From assembly GCA_030247575.1 (NCBI GenBank), contig JAOTRV010000004.1:142598-206597 (forward strand): 64,000 nucleotides of DNA. Direction: 5' to 3'. Position 1 is the first letter of the stretch. Every line of letters begins with the position of its first letter. The stretch comes from Sulfuritalea sp. Lineage in GTDB: Bacteria > Pseudomonadota > Gammaproteobacteria > Burkholderiales > Rhodocyclaceae. The notes under the pieces were generated by a model, which was given only the letters and a program-made list of their open reading frames with translations, was not told where the DNA came from and searched no databases. Of the stretch, positions 29,009 to 39,178 are shown in pieces. Position numbers and translations under genes: made by a program.

Positions 29009-29362
29009 TTATTTTCCTGCCTCCACGAGTTTCGCCTTGAAGGCTTCCTTGGTCATGCCCGTCTGTTGCGCGCCGACGTCCTGCATGTCGAGCCCGAAAA
29101 TGCCGCCCAGCTTGGCCAGGTAGTAGGCGTTGCCGCCCGCTGCGAGCATGTCCAGCACCTGCAGGCTCAGCGCGGCTTTCTTCTGCTGTTCGTTGAGGCC
29201 GTACTTGTCGCAGTAGGCCTCTTTGTCCTCGAGGTAGGCGGCGCGGTTCTCGGCCGAGTTGAAGGAAAAGCACATCTTGTTCAGCGCGTAGCCCTTGCGC
29301 GCCACGTCGCCGTCGAAAATCGTGGTGCCGGGTATCACGCGTTTCTGTCTGCCGGTATTCAT
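29009..29362 (-). CDS. Extradiol dioxygenase alpha subunit, LigA family (second copy)
   Basis: Small subunit of 117 residues. It keeps the LigA pattern IPGTTIFDGDVARKGYALNK (about residues 10-29), AENRAAYLEDKEAYCDKYGL (about 37-56) and the end QTGMTKEAFKAKLVEAG. It lacks the C-terminal extension found in the copy at 32328, and NAYYLAKLGGIFGLDMQDVG replaces its FLAKIGATDGKSFQQM. LigA caps the active site of LigB and helps set substrate range, so this divergence supports a different specificity. It lies between an aldo/keto reductase and ligB2. Confidence 0.86.
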   Translation of the reverse strand: MNTGRQKRVIPGTTIFDGDVARKGYALNKMCFSFNSAENRAAYLEDKEAYCDKYGLNEQQKKAALSLQVLDMLAAGGNAYYLAKLGGIFGLDMQDVGAQQTGMTKEAFKAKLVEAGK

Positions 29363-29384
29363 GTCCTGCCTCCCTTGCTGCGAA

Positions 29385-30374
29385 TCAGAAAGTTTCGGTG
29401 TCGATTTCCGCTTGCGTGGCGGCGTTGTAGCGCGGCCCCGTCACGGTTTTTTGATTGATCAGCGCGTTCAGCCGCTCGAGGATGCGGGGTTCGAGTTTCA
29501 CGTTGGCGGCGCCGACGTTGTCGTCGAGGTGCCGCGGATTGCGGGTGCCGAAGATCGGCACGATGTCCTCGCCCTGCGCCAGCAGCCAGGCCAGCGCGAG
29601 CTGTGCCGGCGTGCAGTGCGCCGCATTGGCGATGCGCAGGTAGTCGGGCAGCAGGTCGAGGTTCTTCGCGTAGTTGGCCGGTTCGAAGCGCGGCATCTGG
29701 CGGCGGATGTCCTTGGGTTCGAGCTGCTCCTGCGGCTTGAGCAGGGTGCCGGTCAGGTAGGCGCGGGCCAGCGGGCTGAAGGGGACGAAGGCCGTGCCCA
29801 GCTCGCGGCAGGCGGCGAGCGTGGCGATTTCCGGTTCGCGCGTCCACAGCGAGTATTCCGACTGCAGCGCGGTGACCGGATGCACGGCATGCGCGCGCCG
29901 CAGCGTCAACGCCGACACTTCGGACAAGCCGATGGTCTTGACCTTGCCGGCGCGCACCAGCTCGGCCAGCGCGCCGACGCTGTCCTCGATCGGCACCTGC
30001 TTGTCCCAGCGGTGCAGGTAGTAGAGGTCGATGACATCGGTCTGGAGGCGCCGCAGGCTGTCCTCGCAGTCGCGCTTGAGGCTTTGCGGCCGGCCGTCGA
30101 TGACACGCTTGCCGTCGATACCGGTCATGCCGCCCTTGCTCGCCAGCACGATCTTCGAGCGGTGCGGCTTCAGCACCCGGCCGACCAGCGTCTCGTTGAC
30201 GCCGAAGCCATACAGGGCGGCGGTGTCGAAGAAGGTGATGCCGCGATCGAGCGCGCGCAGCAGCAGCGCCTCTGCGGCCTCCGGCGCCGGCGGCGCGCCG
30301 TAGGCGTGGCTGAGGTTCATGCAGCCGAAGCCGAGGGCCGAGACGCTGAAGGGACCGAGGCGGCGCTGTTGCAT
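29385..30374 (-). CDS. Aldo/keto reductase
   Basis: NADPH-type aldo/keto reductase of 329 residues with the catalytic tetrad positions: Asp and Tyr in FFDTAALYGFGVNETLVG (about residues 48-65), Lys in IVLASKGGM, and His in VIDLYYLHRWDKQVP near 115. The cofactor loop VPIFGTRNPRHLDDNVGAA lies near 275. The start at 30374 (MQQRRLG) matches family N-termini; ATG 30398 is an alternative. It sits inside the protocatechuate cluster between ligC and the second LigAB pair. A role in reducing an aromatic aldehyde or ring-cleavage aldehyde is possible but unproven. Confidence 0.86.
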   Translation of the reverse strand: MQQRRLGPFSVSALGFGCMNLSHAYGAPPAPEAAEALLLRALDRGITFFDTAALYGFGVNETLVGRVLKPHRSKIVLASKGGMTGIDGKRVIDGRPQSLKRDCEDSLRRLQTDVIDLYYLHRWDKQVPIEDSVGALAELVRAGKVKTIGLSEVSALTLRRAHAVHPVTALQSEYSLWTREPEIATLAACRELGTAFVPFSPLARAYLTGTLLKPQEQLEPKDIRRQMPRFEPANYAKNLDLLPDYLRIANAAHCTPAQLALAWLLAQGEDIVPIFGTRNPRHLDDNVGAANVKLEPRILERLNALINQKTVTGPRYNAATQAEIDTETF

Positions 30375-30407
30375 TGTGGTTGCCTTAACGTGAAACAAAT
30401 GTGATCC

Positions 30408-30484
30408 CGTTCGCCCTGAGCCTGTCGAAGGGCCCTTCCTTCGACAGGCTCAGGATGATCGGAAAGACAGGCTCAGGGCGAACG
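30408..30484. repeat. REP-like nested inverted repeat downstream of ligC
   Basis: GTTCGCCCTGAGCCTGTC (30409-30426) pairs perfectly with its complement at 30466-30483. Inside, CCTGTCGAAGG also pairs with a CTTCGACAGG at about 30439-30448, giving two mutually exclusive hairpins. It shares the GTTCGCCCTGAGC core with the repeats at 28084 and 35463. Confidence 0.88.
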
Positions 30485-30521
30485 GTTGTATCGTCAGGGA
30501 TGGCACTTGTCGCCATGATCG

Positions 30522-32771
<2,250 letters not shown>

Positions 32772-33701
32772 CTAGTATTCCTCCGGCCCGCATTCCTCGG
32801 ACCAATAGAGCCGCATCGGATTGTCGACCAGCAGTTTGCGCTGCAGTTCGGGCGTGGTGGCGATGTGCGGGATGAAGTCGACCAGCAGGCCGTCGTCGGG
32901 CATGTGGTCCTTCAGGTTCGGGTGCGGCCAGTCGGTGCCCCACAGCACGCGGTCGGGAAAGGTTTCGACGATGCGCCGGGCGAAGGGCACCACGTCGCGA
33001 TACGCCGCACGTTCGCCGTCCAGCGCCTTCGGTCCGGTGACCGAGAGCCGCTCGGGGCAACTGACCTTGCTCCAGACGTTCGGATAGTCGCGCATGAACT
33101 TGACGAAGAGCTCGAACTCGGGCCCGTCGACCGGCTTGCTGACGTCGGGGCGGCCCATGTGGTCTACGACGATGGTGGTTGGCAGTGCGGTGAAGAAGTC
33201 CCACAGCTCGGGCAGATCGACCGCCTCGAAGTAGATCACCACGTGCCAGCCCAGCGGCGCGATGCGCGCCACGATTTCCATCAGCTCGTCCTTCGGCGTG
33301 AAGTCCACCAGGCGCTTGACGAAGTTGAAGCGCACGCCGCGCACGCCGGCCGCGTGCATGGCTTGCAGCTCGCTGTCGGTGACGGAACGCCGCACCGTGG
33401 CGATGCCGCGTGCCTTGCCGTTCGAATGAACCAGCGCATCGACCATGGCGCGGTTGTCGGCACCGTGGCAGGTGGCTTGCACCACGACATTGCGCGCGAA
33501 GCCGAGGTGGTCGCGCAGCGCATACAGCTGGGCTTTCGATGCGTCGCAGGGCGTGTACTTGCGCTCCGGCGCATAAGGGAACTCGGCGCCGGGACCGAAG
33601 ACGTGGCAGTGCGCGTCGACGCTGCCTGGCGGCAGCTTGAAAGTCGGCGCTGACGGACCGGCGTACCAGTCGAGCCAGCCGGGGGTTTTCTCGAAGTTCA
33701 T
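32772..33701 (-). CDS. ligI: 2-pyrone-4,6-dicarboxylate lactonase
   Basis: Amidohydrolase-2 family enzyme of 309 residues, hydrolysing 2-pyrone-4,6-dicarboxylate in the protocatechuate 4,5-pathway. It has the family start LPPGSVDAHCHVFGPGAEFP (about residues 23-42), VVVQATCHGADNRAMVDAL near 76, TTIVVDHMGRPDVSKPVDG near 173 and RVLWGTDWPHPNLKDHMPD near 246, which carries the metal-free LigI-type Asp. The start MNFEKTPGW at 33701 is used; a longer frame runs through the 29-bp inverted repeat upstream and is rejected. It directly precedes ligA. Confidence 0.92.
   Translation of the reverse strand: MNFEKTPGWLDWYAGPSAPTFKLPPGSVDAHCHVFGPGAEFPYAPERKYTPCDASKAQLYALRDHLGFARNVVVQATCHGADNRAMVDALVHSNGKARGIATVRRSVTDSELQAMHAAGVRGVRFNFVKRLVDFTPKDELMEIVARIAPLGWHVVIYFEAVDLPELWDFFTALPTTIVVDHMGRPDVSKPVDGPEFELFVKFMRDYPNVWSKVSCPERLSVTGPKALDGERAAYRDVVPFARRIVETFPDRVLWGTDWPHPNLKDHMPDDGLLVDFIPHIATTPELQRKLLVDNPMRLYWSEECGPEEY
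33637..33664 (-). repeat. Possible degenerate dispersed repeat inside ligI
   Basis: The minus strand reads CGCCGGTCCGTCAGCG then CCGACTTTCA, similar to the CCGACTTT sub-type of the dispersed repeat but with more differences. It codes for GPSAPTFK of LigI, so chance similarity is quite possible. Confidence 0.3.
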
Positions 33702-33716
33702 TAAATACCCCCGTGA

Positions 33717-33803
33717 ACCACAGAGGCACAGAGACACAGAGAAAAGCACAGCAAGAGCTGTTTCTCGAATCCGATTTTCTCTGTGTCTCTGTGCCTCTGT
33801 GGT
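33717..33803. repeat. Perfect 29-bp inverted repeat between DUF1932 gene and ligI
   Basis: Left arm 33717-33745 and right arm 33775-33803 are exact complements over 29 nt, built from CACAGAGGCACAGAGACACA-type sequence, with a 29-nt loop. It fills most of the 115-nt gap upstream of ligI. Its base composition (purine-rich CACAGAG units) is unlike the GC-rich neighbourhood, suggesting an acquired miniature element. As RNA it would form a very stable hairpin just ahead of ligI. Confidence 0.9.
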
Positions 33804-33816
33804 GAGGTTTTGATTC

Positions 33817-34752
33817 TCATGCCTTGTCCTCCACGCGCGCCGCGAGGATTCGGTCCGCCTCGGTGCGCCAGTCGGCGCTGCGGGCGAACCCGGGGCTGCC
33901 CTTCTTGCCGAAAAGTCCTGCGTCGGCGAGGTCGGCGACCCAGGCCTGCCGCTCCGCCGTGCCCTGCGCCGACCACGGCACGAGGCCGATTTCGCGCACC
34001 GTCTCGGCCACTTCGCGCACTTCCTCGCTGCGGCGGCGGCCGTGTTCGATGACGCGCTGGAAGAAGTAGGCGCCCTGCTTTTCCCAGTCGATGCCGGGGA
34101 AGGTTTCGTACAGCGAAGCGACCACCGCGTCCTCGACGCCATAGGCGCGCGCCGCGGTGAAGCTTTCGATGACCATGGCTTCGAGCCCCTTGATCATCAC
34201 GCTGCGGCACATCTTGGTGGCCGAGGCGACGCCGAGCTTTTCGCTGGCGACCTTGGCCGCGAAGCCGAGCTCCTTGAGCAGCGGCGCCAGTTCCGCCGCG
34301 CTCGCGCCGCCGAGCAGCAGCGGCACGCGGATGCGGTAGGGCGGGATCGAGGTCATCACCGCGCCTTCGACATAGCGCCCGCCGGCGGCGTCGACCAGCG
34401 CGGCGGCCTTGATCTTGGCGCCCGGCGAGGCCGAGTTGAAATCGAGGAACCAGGCGCCGGGCCGGAGAGTAGACGCCGACGACACGGCGACCGGCACCGC
34501 CTGGCTGGCGGTGACGGCCGAAATCACCAGGTCGGCGCCGGCGGCCAGTTCGGCATGGGAGGCCGTGAGGCGTACACCGTACTGCGTCGCGTGCGCTCGC
34601 AGCGGCGCGTCGTCCGGTCCGCCGAGCTTGATGTCACAGGCGAGGATGTTCGCCACGCCGCGCGCGCGCAGATCCTCGGCCAGGATGCGCCCCACCTCGC
34701 CGTAACCGACGAGGCCGATGGACCACTGCAGGGGGTTGGCCGGGATGCTCAT
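33817..34752 (-). CDS. NAD-binding dehydrogenase with DUF1932 domain (6-phosphogluconate dehydrogenase-like)
   Basis: Protein of 311 residues with an N-terminal Rossmann fold, IGLVGYGEVGRILAEDL (residues 11-27), and ISAVTASQAVPVAV near 83. FLDFNSASPGAKIKAAAL near 109 and VEGAVMTSIPPYRIRVPLLL near 136 are typical of this dehydrogenase group. The C-terminal DUF1932 helical domain (residues 190-300) includes KMCRSVMIKGLEAMVIESF. The start at 34752 overlaps the ligK stop (TGATG). The substrate is unknown; its place in the lig operon suggests a role in an oxo- or hydroxy-acid side step. A dispersed-repeat copy lies inside the gene. Confidence 0.85.
   Translation of the reverse strand: MSIPANPLQWSIGLVGYGEVGRILAEDLRARGVANILACDIKLGGPDDAPLRAHATQYGVRLTASHAELAAGADLVISAVTASQAVPVAVSSASTLRPGAWFLDFNSASPGAKIKAAALVDAAGGRYVEGAVMTSIPPYRIRVPLLLGGASAAELAPLLKELGFAAKVASEKLGVASATKMCRSVMIKGLEAMVIESFTAARAYGVEDAVVASLYETFPGIDWEKQGAYFFQRVIEHGRRRSEEVREVAETVREIGLVPWSAQGTAERQAWVADLADAGLFGKKGSPGFARSADWRTEADRILAARVEDKA
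34464..34489 (-). repeat. Dispersed repeat, copy 7 (inside coding sequence)
   Basis: On the minus strand CGCCGTGTCGTCGGCG then TCTACTCTCC: only one base differs from copy 5 over the first 24. It is read in frame within the DUF1932 dehydrogenase as VSSASTLRPG. From memory of relatives the protein length here is not extended, so it may have replaced rather than added sequence. Confidence 0.7.
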
Positions 34753-35435
34753 CAGTCGATATATTTCAAACCGGCCTTGGCCAGCGGCTCGCGCATGCCG
34801 TACATGTCGAGACCGAGCACGCCGGTGCCAAGCTTCTCGCGCTTGGCGCCTTCGTTGGCTTCGCGCTTCGCGGCGGCATCGAGCGTTGCCGCGGCCATTG
34901 CGCGCGGCACGCAGACCACGCCGTCGTCGTCGGCGACGACGACGTCGCCCGGCGTCACCAGCATGCCGGCGCAGACCACGGGGATGTTCACCGAACCGAG
35001 CGTGGCCTTGATGGTGCCCTTGGCGCTGATGCATTTGCTCCAGACCGGGAAGCCCATCTCGGTCAGCGTCTTCACGTCGCGCACGCCGGCGTCGATGACC
35101 AGGGCGCGGGCGCCGCGGGCCTGGAAGGAGGTGGCCAGCAGGTCGCCGAAGTAGCCGTCGGTGCACGCGGCGCTGATCGCCGCGACGACGATGTCGCCGG
35201 GCCGGATCTGCTCGGCGACCACATGCATCATCCAGTTGTCGCCGGGGTGCAGCAGCACGGTGACCGCGGTGCCCGACACCTGCGCACCGGGGTAAATCGG
35301 CCGCATGTAGGGCTGCATCAGGCCGACGCGGCCCATGGCTTCATGCACCGTGGCGCTGCCGTAGCGCGCGAGACCGTCGGCGACGCCCGCCTCGGTGCGC
35401 TGGATGTTGCGATAGACGACGCCCAGTTCGTACAT
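34752..35435 (-). CDS. ligK: 4-carboxy-4-hydroxy-2-oxoadipate aldolase
   Basis: RraA-like class II pyruvate aldolase of 227 residues, cleaving 4-carboxy-4-hydroxy-2-oxoadipate to pyruvate and oxaloacetate, the last step of the pathway. Motifs: [15 protein letters not shown] near residue 26, [20 protein letters not shown] near 58, [15 protein letters not shown] near 94 and [20 protein letters not shown] near 110, which holds the Arg-Asp pair for metal and substrate binding. GGGGGAAG precedes the ATG. It overlaps the DUF1932 gene by one nucleotide and follows ligJ after a REP-like repeat. Confidence 0.92.
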   Translation of the reverse strand: MYELGVVYRNIQRTEAGVADGLARYGSATVHEAMGRVGLMQPYMRPIYPGAQVSGTAVTVLLHPGDNWMMHVVAEQIRPGDIVVAAISAACTDGYFGDLLATSFQARGARALVIDAGVRDVKTLTEMGFPVWSKCISAKGTIKATLGSVNIPVVCAGMLVTPGDVVVADDDGVVCVPRAMAAATLDAAAKREANEGAKREKLGTGVLGLDMYGMREPLAKAGLKYID

Positions 35436-35462
35436 GTCACTTCCCCCTTGCTTGATTCAATC

Positions 35463-35557
35463 CCGTTCGGGCCGAGCCTGTCTTTCCGATCATCCTGAGC
35501 CTGTCGAAGGAAGCCCTTCGACCGTTCGACAAGCTCACGGCTCAGGGCGAACGGTCG
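35463..35557. repeat. REP-like compound inverted repeat between ligJ and ligK
   Basis: Several units of the TTCGGGCCGAGCCTGTC / CCTGAGCCTGTCGAAGG / GACAAGCTCACGG family fold back on each other between 35463 and 35557, filling the 122-nt gap from just after ligK's upstream region to the ligJ stop. It is the third member of this repeat family in the lig operon. Confidence 0.85.
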
Positions 35558-36586
35558 TTATATTCCCTTTGCCTTGAGCGCGGCATCGAGCCGCGGATAG
35601 ACGCGGCGCGCATTGCCTTCGTACACCTTGTAGCGGTCTGCCGCGCTGAGATTCAGCGTCGCTTCGATGTAGCGCTTGGTATCGTCGAAGTTGAAGCCGG
35701 TCTCCGGATCGATGCCCTTCACCGCGCCGATCATTTCCGAGGCGAACAGGATGTTGTCCACCGGGATCACGCGGGTCAAGAGGTCGATGCCGGGCTGGTG
35801 GTAGACGCAGGTGTCGAAGTAGACGTTGTTCAGCAGATGATCATTGAGCAGCGGCTTCTTCAGTTCCTGCGCCAGGCCGCGGTAGCGCCCCCAGTGGTAG
35901 GGCGCCGCGCCGCCGCCGTGCGGGATGACGAACTTCAGCTCGGGGAAGTCCCTGAACAGATCACCCTGGATCAGCTGCATCACGGCCGTGGTGTCGGCGT
36001 TGATGTAGTGCGCGCCGGTGGTGTGGAAGCAGGCGTTGCAGCTCGTGCTGACGTGGATCATGGCCGGGATACCGTGCTCGACCATCTTTTCGTAGATCGG
36101 GTACCAGTGGCGGTCGTAGAGCGGCGGCGAATTCCAGTGGCCGCCGGAAGGATCGGGGTTGAGGTTGATGCCGACGAAGCCGTATTCCCTGACGCACTTT
36201 TCCAGCTCGGGGATGCAGGTTTTCGGATCGACGCCAGGCGACTGCGGCAGCATCGCGGCGCCGATGAAGTTGTCGGGAAAGAGCTGCGAGACGCGGAAGC
36301 ACAGCTCGTTGCAGATCGCCGCCCAGGTCGAACTGACGTTGAAGTCGCCGATGTGGTGGGCCATGAAGCTGGCGCGCGGCGAGAAGATGGTGAGGTCCGA
36401 GCCGCGCTCCTTCATCTTCTTCAGCTGGTTGGTCTCGATGGTCTCGCGCAGTTCGTCGTCGCTGATCTTGAGCTCCGCGACCTTCGGCATCAGCGCCGGA
36501 TCCTTGATGCCGGCGATCTGGCGGTTGCGCCAGTCCTCCAGCGCCTTGGGCGCCGTGGTGTAGTGGCCGTGGATGTCGATGATCAT
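35558..36586 (-). CDS. ligJ: 4-oxalomesaconate hydratase
   Basis: Amidohydrolase-2 family enzyme of 342 residues, the normal LigJ size, hydrating 4-oxalomesaconate to 4-carboxy-4-hydroxy-2-oxoadipate. It starts MIIDIHGHYTTAPKALEDWR, carrying the HxH metal motif (His6, His8), with LTIFSPRASFMAHHIGDFNV near residue 65, MIHVSTSCNACFHTTGAHY near 176, FVIPHGGGAAPYHWGRYRGL near 218 and FASEMIGAVKGIDPETGF near 281. AGGAG lies before the ATG. It follows the ModA-like gene after 30 nt. Confidence 0.94.
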   Translation of the reverse strand: MIIDIHGHYTTAPKALEDWRNRQIAGIKDPALMPKVAELKISDDELRETIETNQLKKMKERGSDLTIFSPRASFMAHHIGDFNVSSTWAAICNELCFRVSQLFPDNFIGAAMLPQSPGVDPKTCIPELEKCVREYGFVGINLNPDPSGGHWNSPPLYDRHWYPIYEKMVEHGIPAMIHVSTSCNACFHTTGAHYINADTTAVMQLIQGDLFRDFPELKFVIPHGGGAAPYHWGRYRGLAQELKKPLLNDHLLNNVYFDTCVYHQPGIDLLTRVIPVDNILFASEMIGAVKGIDPETGFNFDDTKRYIEATLNLSAADRYKVYEGNARRVYPRLDAALKAKGI

Positions 36587-36616
36587 TAAAGGGCTCCTGG
36601 TGTTCTGAATGAGTGA

Positions 36617-37306
36617 TTACGCCGGCTCCATGCCGTGGCGTCGCTTGGACGGGGCGGCGGCGGGCGAGTGCATGAAGGAGAGCAGGGCGCGCACGGCATC
36701 CGGCCGGGTCGACGCGGCGCACAGGCCTCCGGAGAAGGTGCTGATGATTTCGCAGCCCGGCGGCATGGTACCGAGCACGGCGATGCCGGGCTGGCTCGCC
36801 ATTTCGCTGTACTGCTGGAAGCCGAGTTCGACCTTGCCCTCGGCCACCAGTTGGCCCACCGGCACGCCGGGCGGCGCCTGCACCACGCGGTCGCGAACGG
36901 CCTCAAGAATGTCCCAGCGCGCGAACAGTTCCAGCAGCGCCGAGCCGCTCGGCCCGGTGGAATAGCCGAGGCTGCGCGCGGCCAGCACGGCGCGGCGCAG
37001 CGCCTCTTCGGAGCCGACGTCCGGCTGCGGCGAACCGGCGCGCACCGCGATCGCCACCTTCGATTTCACCAGGTCGGCCTTGCTGCCGGCCACCACGCTG
37101 CCGGCGGCGATCAGCTTGTCGATCGCATCGGCGGCCAGCACCACCAGATCGAAGGCCTCGCCGGCCTGCACGCGCCGCGCCGCATCGACGCCGCCCACCG
37201 ATTCGAAAGCGACCTCGATGCCGCCCTGCTGCCCGTAGGCGGCGGCGAGCTCGCCCAGCACCAGGCGCGTCGCCATCGAGGAGATGCCGGTGAGCGGGGG
37301 CGTCAT
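36617..37306 (-). CDS. ModA-like substrate-binding domain protein without signal peptide
   Basis: Protein of 229 residues with the fold pattern of molybdate-type solute-binding proteins: LTGISSMATRLVLGELAAAY at the start, VQAGEAFDLVVLAADAIDKL near residue 46, YSTGPSGSALLELFARWDIL near 114 and VAEGKVELGFQQYSEMASQP near 153. It has no hydrophobic leader and no ABC genes nearby, so it is probably cytosolic and binds a small acid. It is the first gene of the lig operon, about 165 nt past the LysR-type motif. Similar genes accompany aromatic meta-cleavage clusters, but function is unknown to me. Confidence 0.75.
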   Translation of the reverse strand: MTPPLTGISSMATRLVLGELAAAYGQQGGIEVAFESVGGVDAARRVQAGEAFDLVVLAADAIDKLIAAGSVVAGSKADLVKSKVAIAVRAGSPQPDVGSEEALRRAVLAARSLGYSTGPSGSALLELFARWDILEAVRDRVVQAPPGVPVGQLVAEGKVELGFQQYSEMASQPGIAVLGTMPPGCEIISTFSGGLCAASTRPDAVRALLSFMHSPAAAPSKRRHGMEPA

Positions 37307-37470
37307 GCCGGGTTTCCGGCGCGCAGGGACGCGGCAAGGGTGCGCTGTCGCAGCCTGCGCGAGGTGTCAGCGTACGTGAACAGGCAAGGGATGGAATTCT
37401 GCATCTTGGTGCCCCTGTTTCGGATGTTGGCATTCTTGCAAATATGCCGGGGGGGACCAAGCCGCTGCGC

Positions 37471-37500
37471 GCACTACTAGCTATCGCGTTTTGTTATGGC
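37471..37500 (-). promoter_or_regulatory. LysR-type operator/promoter of the lig operon
   Basis: On the minus strand GCCATAACAAAA, then CGC, then GATAGCTAGTAGT, with a T-N11-A core at CAT...ATAG. The same motif in the same orientation relative to the target gene precedes the TRAP operon (38437) and iorA (46826). Identity with the iorA site continues beyond the core, including GCGGCTTGG on the target strand. The site overlaps the lysR stop codon. Confidence 0.75.
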
Positions 37501-38421
37501 GCTGCCATCCTCGACGCTGGTCGCCACCAGATCCTGCAGCAGGCGCATGGCCCGCCGCCCGAGCGGCGTGGCCGGCTTGTGCGCCGACACGGCGAGGAAC
37601 AGCGTGCTGGTCAGGCTCGGCTTGACCAGCGGCCGCAGGCAGAAGGCCTCGGGCCGGCCGGAGGCGGCCAGCGCGGTCTGGCTCAGCACGGCATAGCCGT
37701 GGCCGGCCGCCACCAGGTCGAGGATCGACTGCACGCTGGAGACTTCCAGCGTCACGTCGAGCTTGAGATCGGCGAAGGCCGCCTGCGTTTCCAGCAGCTT
37801 GCGCATGGCGTGGGTGCGCTCGGGCAGGATCAGGGGAAAGTTGACCAGTTCCGCCAGCGGCAGAGGCGACACCTTGCCCGGTTTGCAGGGCTTGCCGGCT
37901 TTGCGTTCGGCGGGGCCGACCAGGCCGAGCACCTCGTCCAGCACCGGGGTCACTTCGATCGCCGGATTCGGCTCGGGGTTGTGGATCAGGCCGATGTCGA
38001 TGCGGCCCGTGGCGATCCATTCCGTGAGGTGCGTCGACAGGCCCTCGACGATGGCCAGCCGCGCCTTGGGAAAATTGCGGCGGAAATCCTCGACCAGCGG
38101 CAGCGTCAGGCGCCGGCCGATGCTCGGCGGCAGGCCGATGACGATGCGCCCCGTCGGTTCGTCGCGCGTGGCATCGATGTCCTCGGTGGCGCGCGCGACC
38201 AGTTGCAGGATGCCGACGCTGTGGTCGAACAGCCGCTTGCCGGCCTCGGTCAGCACCACGCCACGGCCGTTGCGCGTCAGCAGGTTGGCATGCAGGTCGG
38301 TTTCGAGCAGGCGCACCTGGCGCGACAGCGCCGGCTGGGCCACGTTGAGCACCAGCGCCGCCTTGCTGAAACTGCCCAGCTCGGCCACGCTGACGAAGTA
38401 TTCGAGTTGCTTGAGATTCAT
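37477..38421 (-). CDS. LysR-family transcriptional regulator
   Basis: Regulator of 314 residues. The N-terminal winged HTH is MNLKQLEYFVSVAELGSFSK then VAQPALSRQVRLLETDL (about residues 24-40); the C-terminal effector domain is LysR_substrate (RIVIGLPPSIGRRLTLPLVE near residue 91). The start MNLKQLEYF at 38421 is typical; an in-frame ATG at 38472 runs through the operator. The gene stands between the lig operon and a divergent TRAP operon. A shared motif flanks it and recurs upstream of iorA, making it the likely regulator of all three. Confidence 0.93.
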   Translation of the reverse strand: MNLKQLEYFVSVAELGSFSKAALVLNVAQPALSRQVRLLETDLHANLLTRNGRGVVLTEAGKRLFDHSVGILQLVARATEDIDATRDEPTGRIVIGLPPSIGRRLTLPLVEDFRRNFPKARLAIVEGLSTHLTEWIATGRIDIGLIHNPEPNPAIEVTPVLDEVLGLVGPAERKAGKPCKPGKVSPLPLAELVNFPLILPERTHAMRKLLETQAAFADLKLDVTLEVSSVQSILDLVAAGHGYAVLSQTALAASGRPEAFCLRPLVKPSLTSTLFLAVSAHKPATPLGRRAMRLLQDLVATSVEDGSAITKRDS

Positions 38422-38436
38422 TGCGGCTTGTGCACT

Positions 38437-38466
38437 GCCATAACAAAATGAGATAGCTAATAGTAC
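38437..38466 (+). promoter_or_regulatory. LysR-type operator between lysR and the TRAP operon
   Basis: GCCATAACAAAA, TGA, GATAGCTAATAGT on the plus strand, about 64 nt before dctQ and 16 nt before the lysR start on the other strand. It has the same T-N11-A core as the sites at 37471 and 46826. The position suits both activation of the TRAP operon and autoregulation of lysR. Confidence 0.75.
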
Positions 38467-38529
38467 CCACATTAGCTGTGCGAGGTATGTTCATGCTGAC
38501 ATAATGGCCCATCGCAAAAGAGGCGCCGC

Positions 38530-39069
38530 ATGCAGGAACCGAAACCACCCACCCCGTTCGCGCTCAAGGACAGCTTCGGTCCCGGCGGCAGATTTCTGCT
38601 CGCCGTGGCGCGGCTGATGGCGATCATCGGCGGGCTGGTGTTCGTCGGCCTGGTGGTCATGTCGGTCATTTCCATCGTCGGGCGCAAGACGGTCAACTTC
38701 GTCGTTCCCGGCGACGTCGAGGTTCTGCAGATGCTGGCGGCATGCGCCTCCGCTTCCTTTTTCCCGTATTGCCACCTGATCCACGGCGACGTCAAGGTGG
38801 ACTTCTTCACCCACAACCTGTCGCAGAAGACCTTGTGGCTGATGGACGCCGTCGGCTCGCTGCTGGTCGGCCTGGTCGGCGCGCTGATCGCCTGGCGCGC
38901 CTGGGCGGGGGCGATGATGGTGAGGGAGAACGGCGAAACCTCGATGATCCTGCAATGGCCGGTGTGGATTCCGCAGGCGCTGATGGTGCCCGGCTTCGTG
39001 CTGCTCGCCGTCACCGGCGCCTACATGGCCGTGCATCAGGTGCGCATGGCGCTCAGGGGGCAGCCATGA
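38530..39069 (+). CDS. TRAP transporter small permease (DctQ family), first system
   Basis: Inner-membrane protein of 179 residues with four hydrophobic segments, including AIIGGLVFVGLVVMSVISIV (residues 31-50) and ALMVPGFVLLAVTGAYMAV. The DctQ stretch VPGDVEVLQMLAACASASFF then PYCHLIHGDVKVDFFT is near residues 59-93. AAGAGGC precedes the ATG. It is the first gene of a dctQMP operon under the LysR-type motif, and its closest relative in the window is the minus-strand gene at 56018. Confidence 0.9.
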   Translation: MQEPKPPTPFALKDSFGPGGRFLLAVARLMAIIGGLVFVGLVVMSVISIVGRKTVNFVVPGDVEVLQMLAACASASFFPYCHLIHGDVKVDFFTHNLSQKTLWLMDAVGSLLVGLVGALIAWRAWAGAMMVRENGETSMILQWPVWIPQALMVPGFVLLAVTGAYMAVHQVRMALRGQP

Positions 39070-39178
39070 GCGCCCCGCACGGCCGCCCGAAGGGGCGCCA
39101 GCCACAACCCGGAGCCGCGCAGCGGCGAACAGCCGTCACCCCCGCCCGTGGGGCGGGGGCTGGGGGGAGGGTCGTCCA

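Noticed and set aside
37471-38466. Inverted repeats flanking lysR taken as ends of a mobile element
   Set aside because: The two copies are indeed inverted around lysR, but there is no transposase, and a third copy precedes iorA in matching orientation relative to its gene; operators explain the pattern better.
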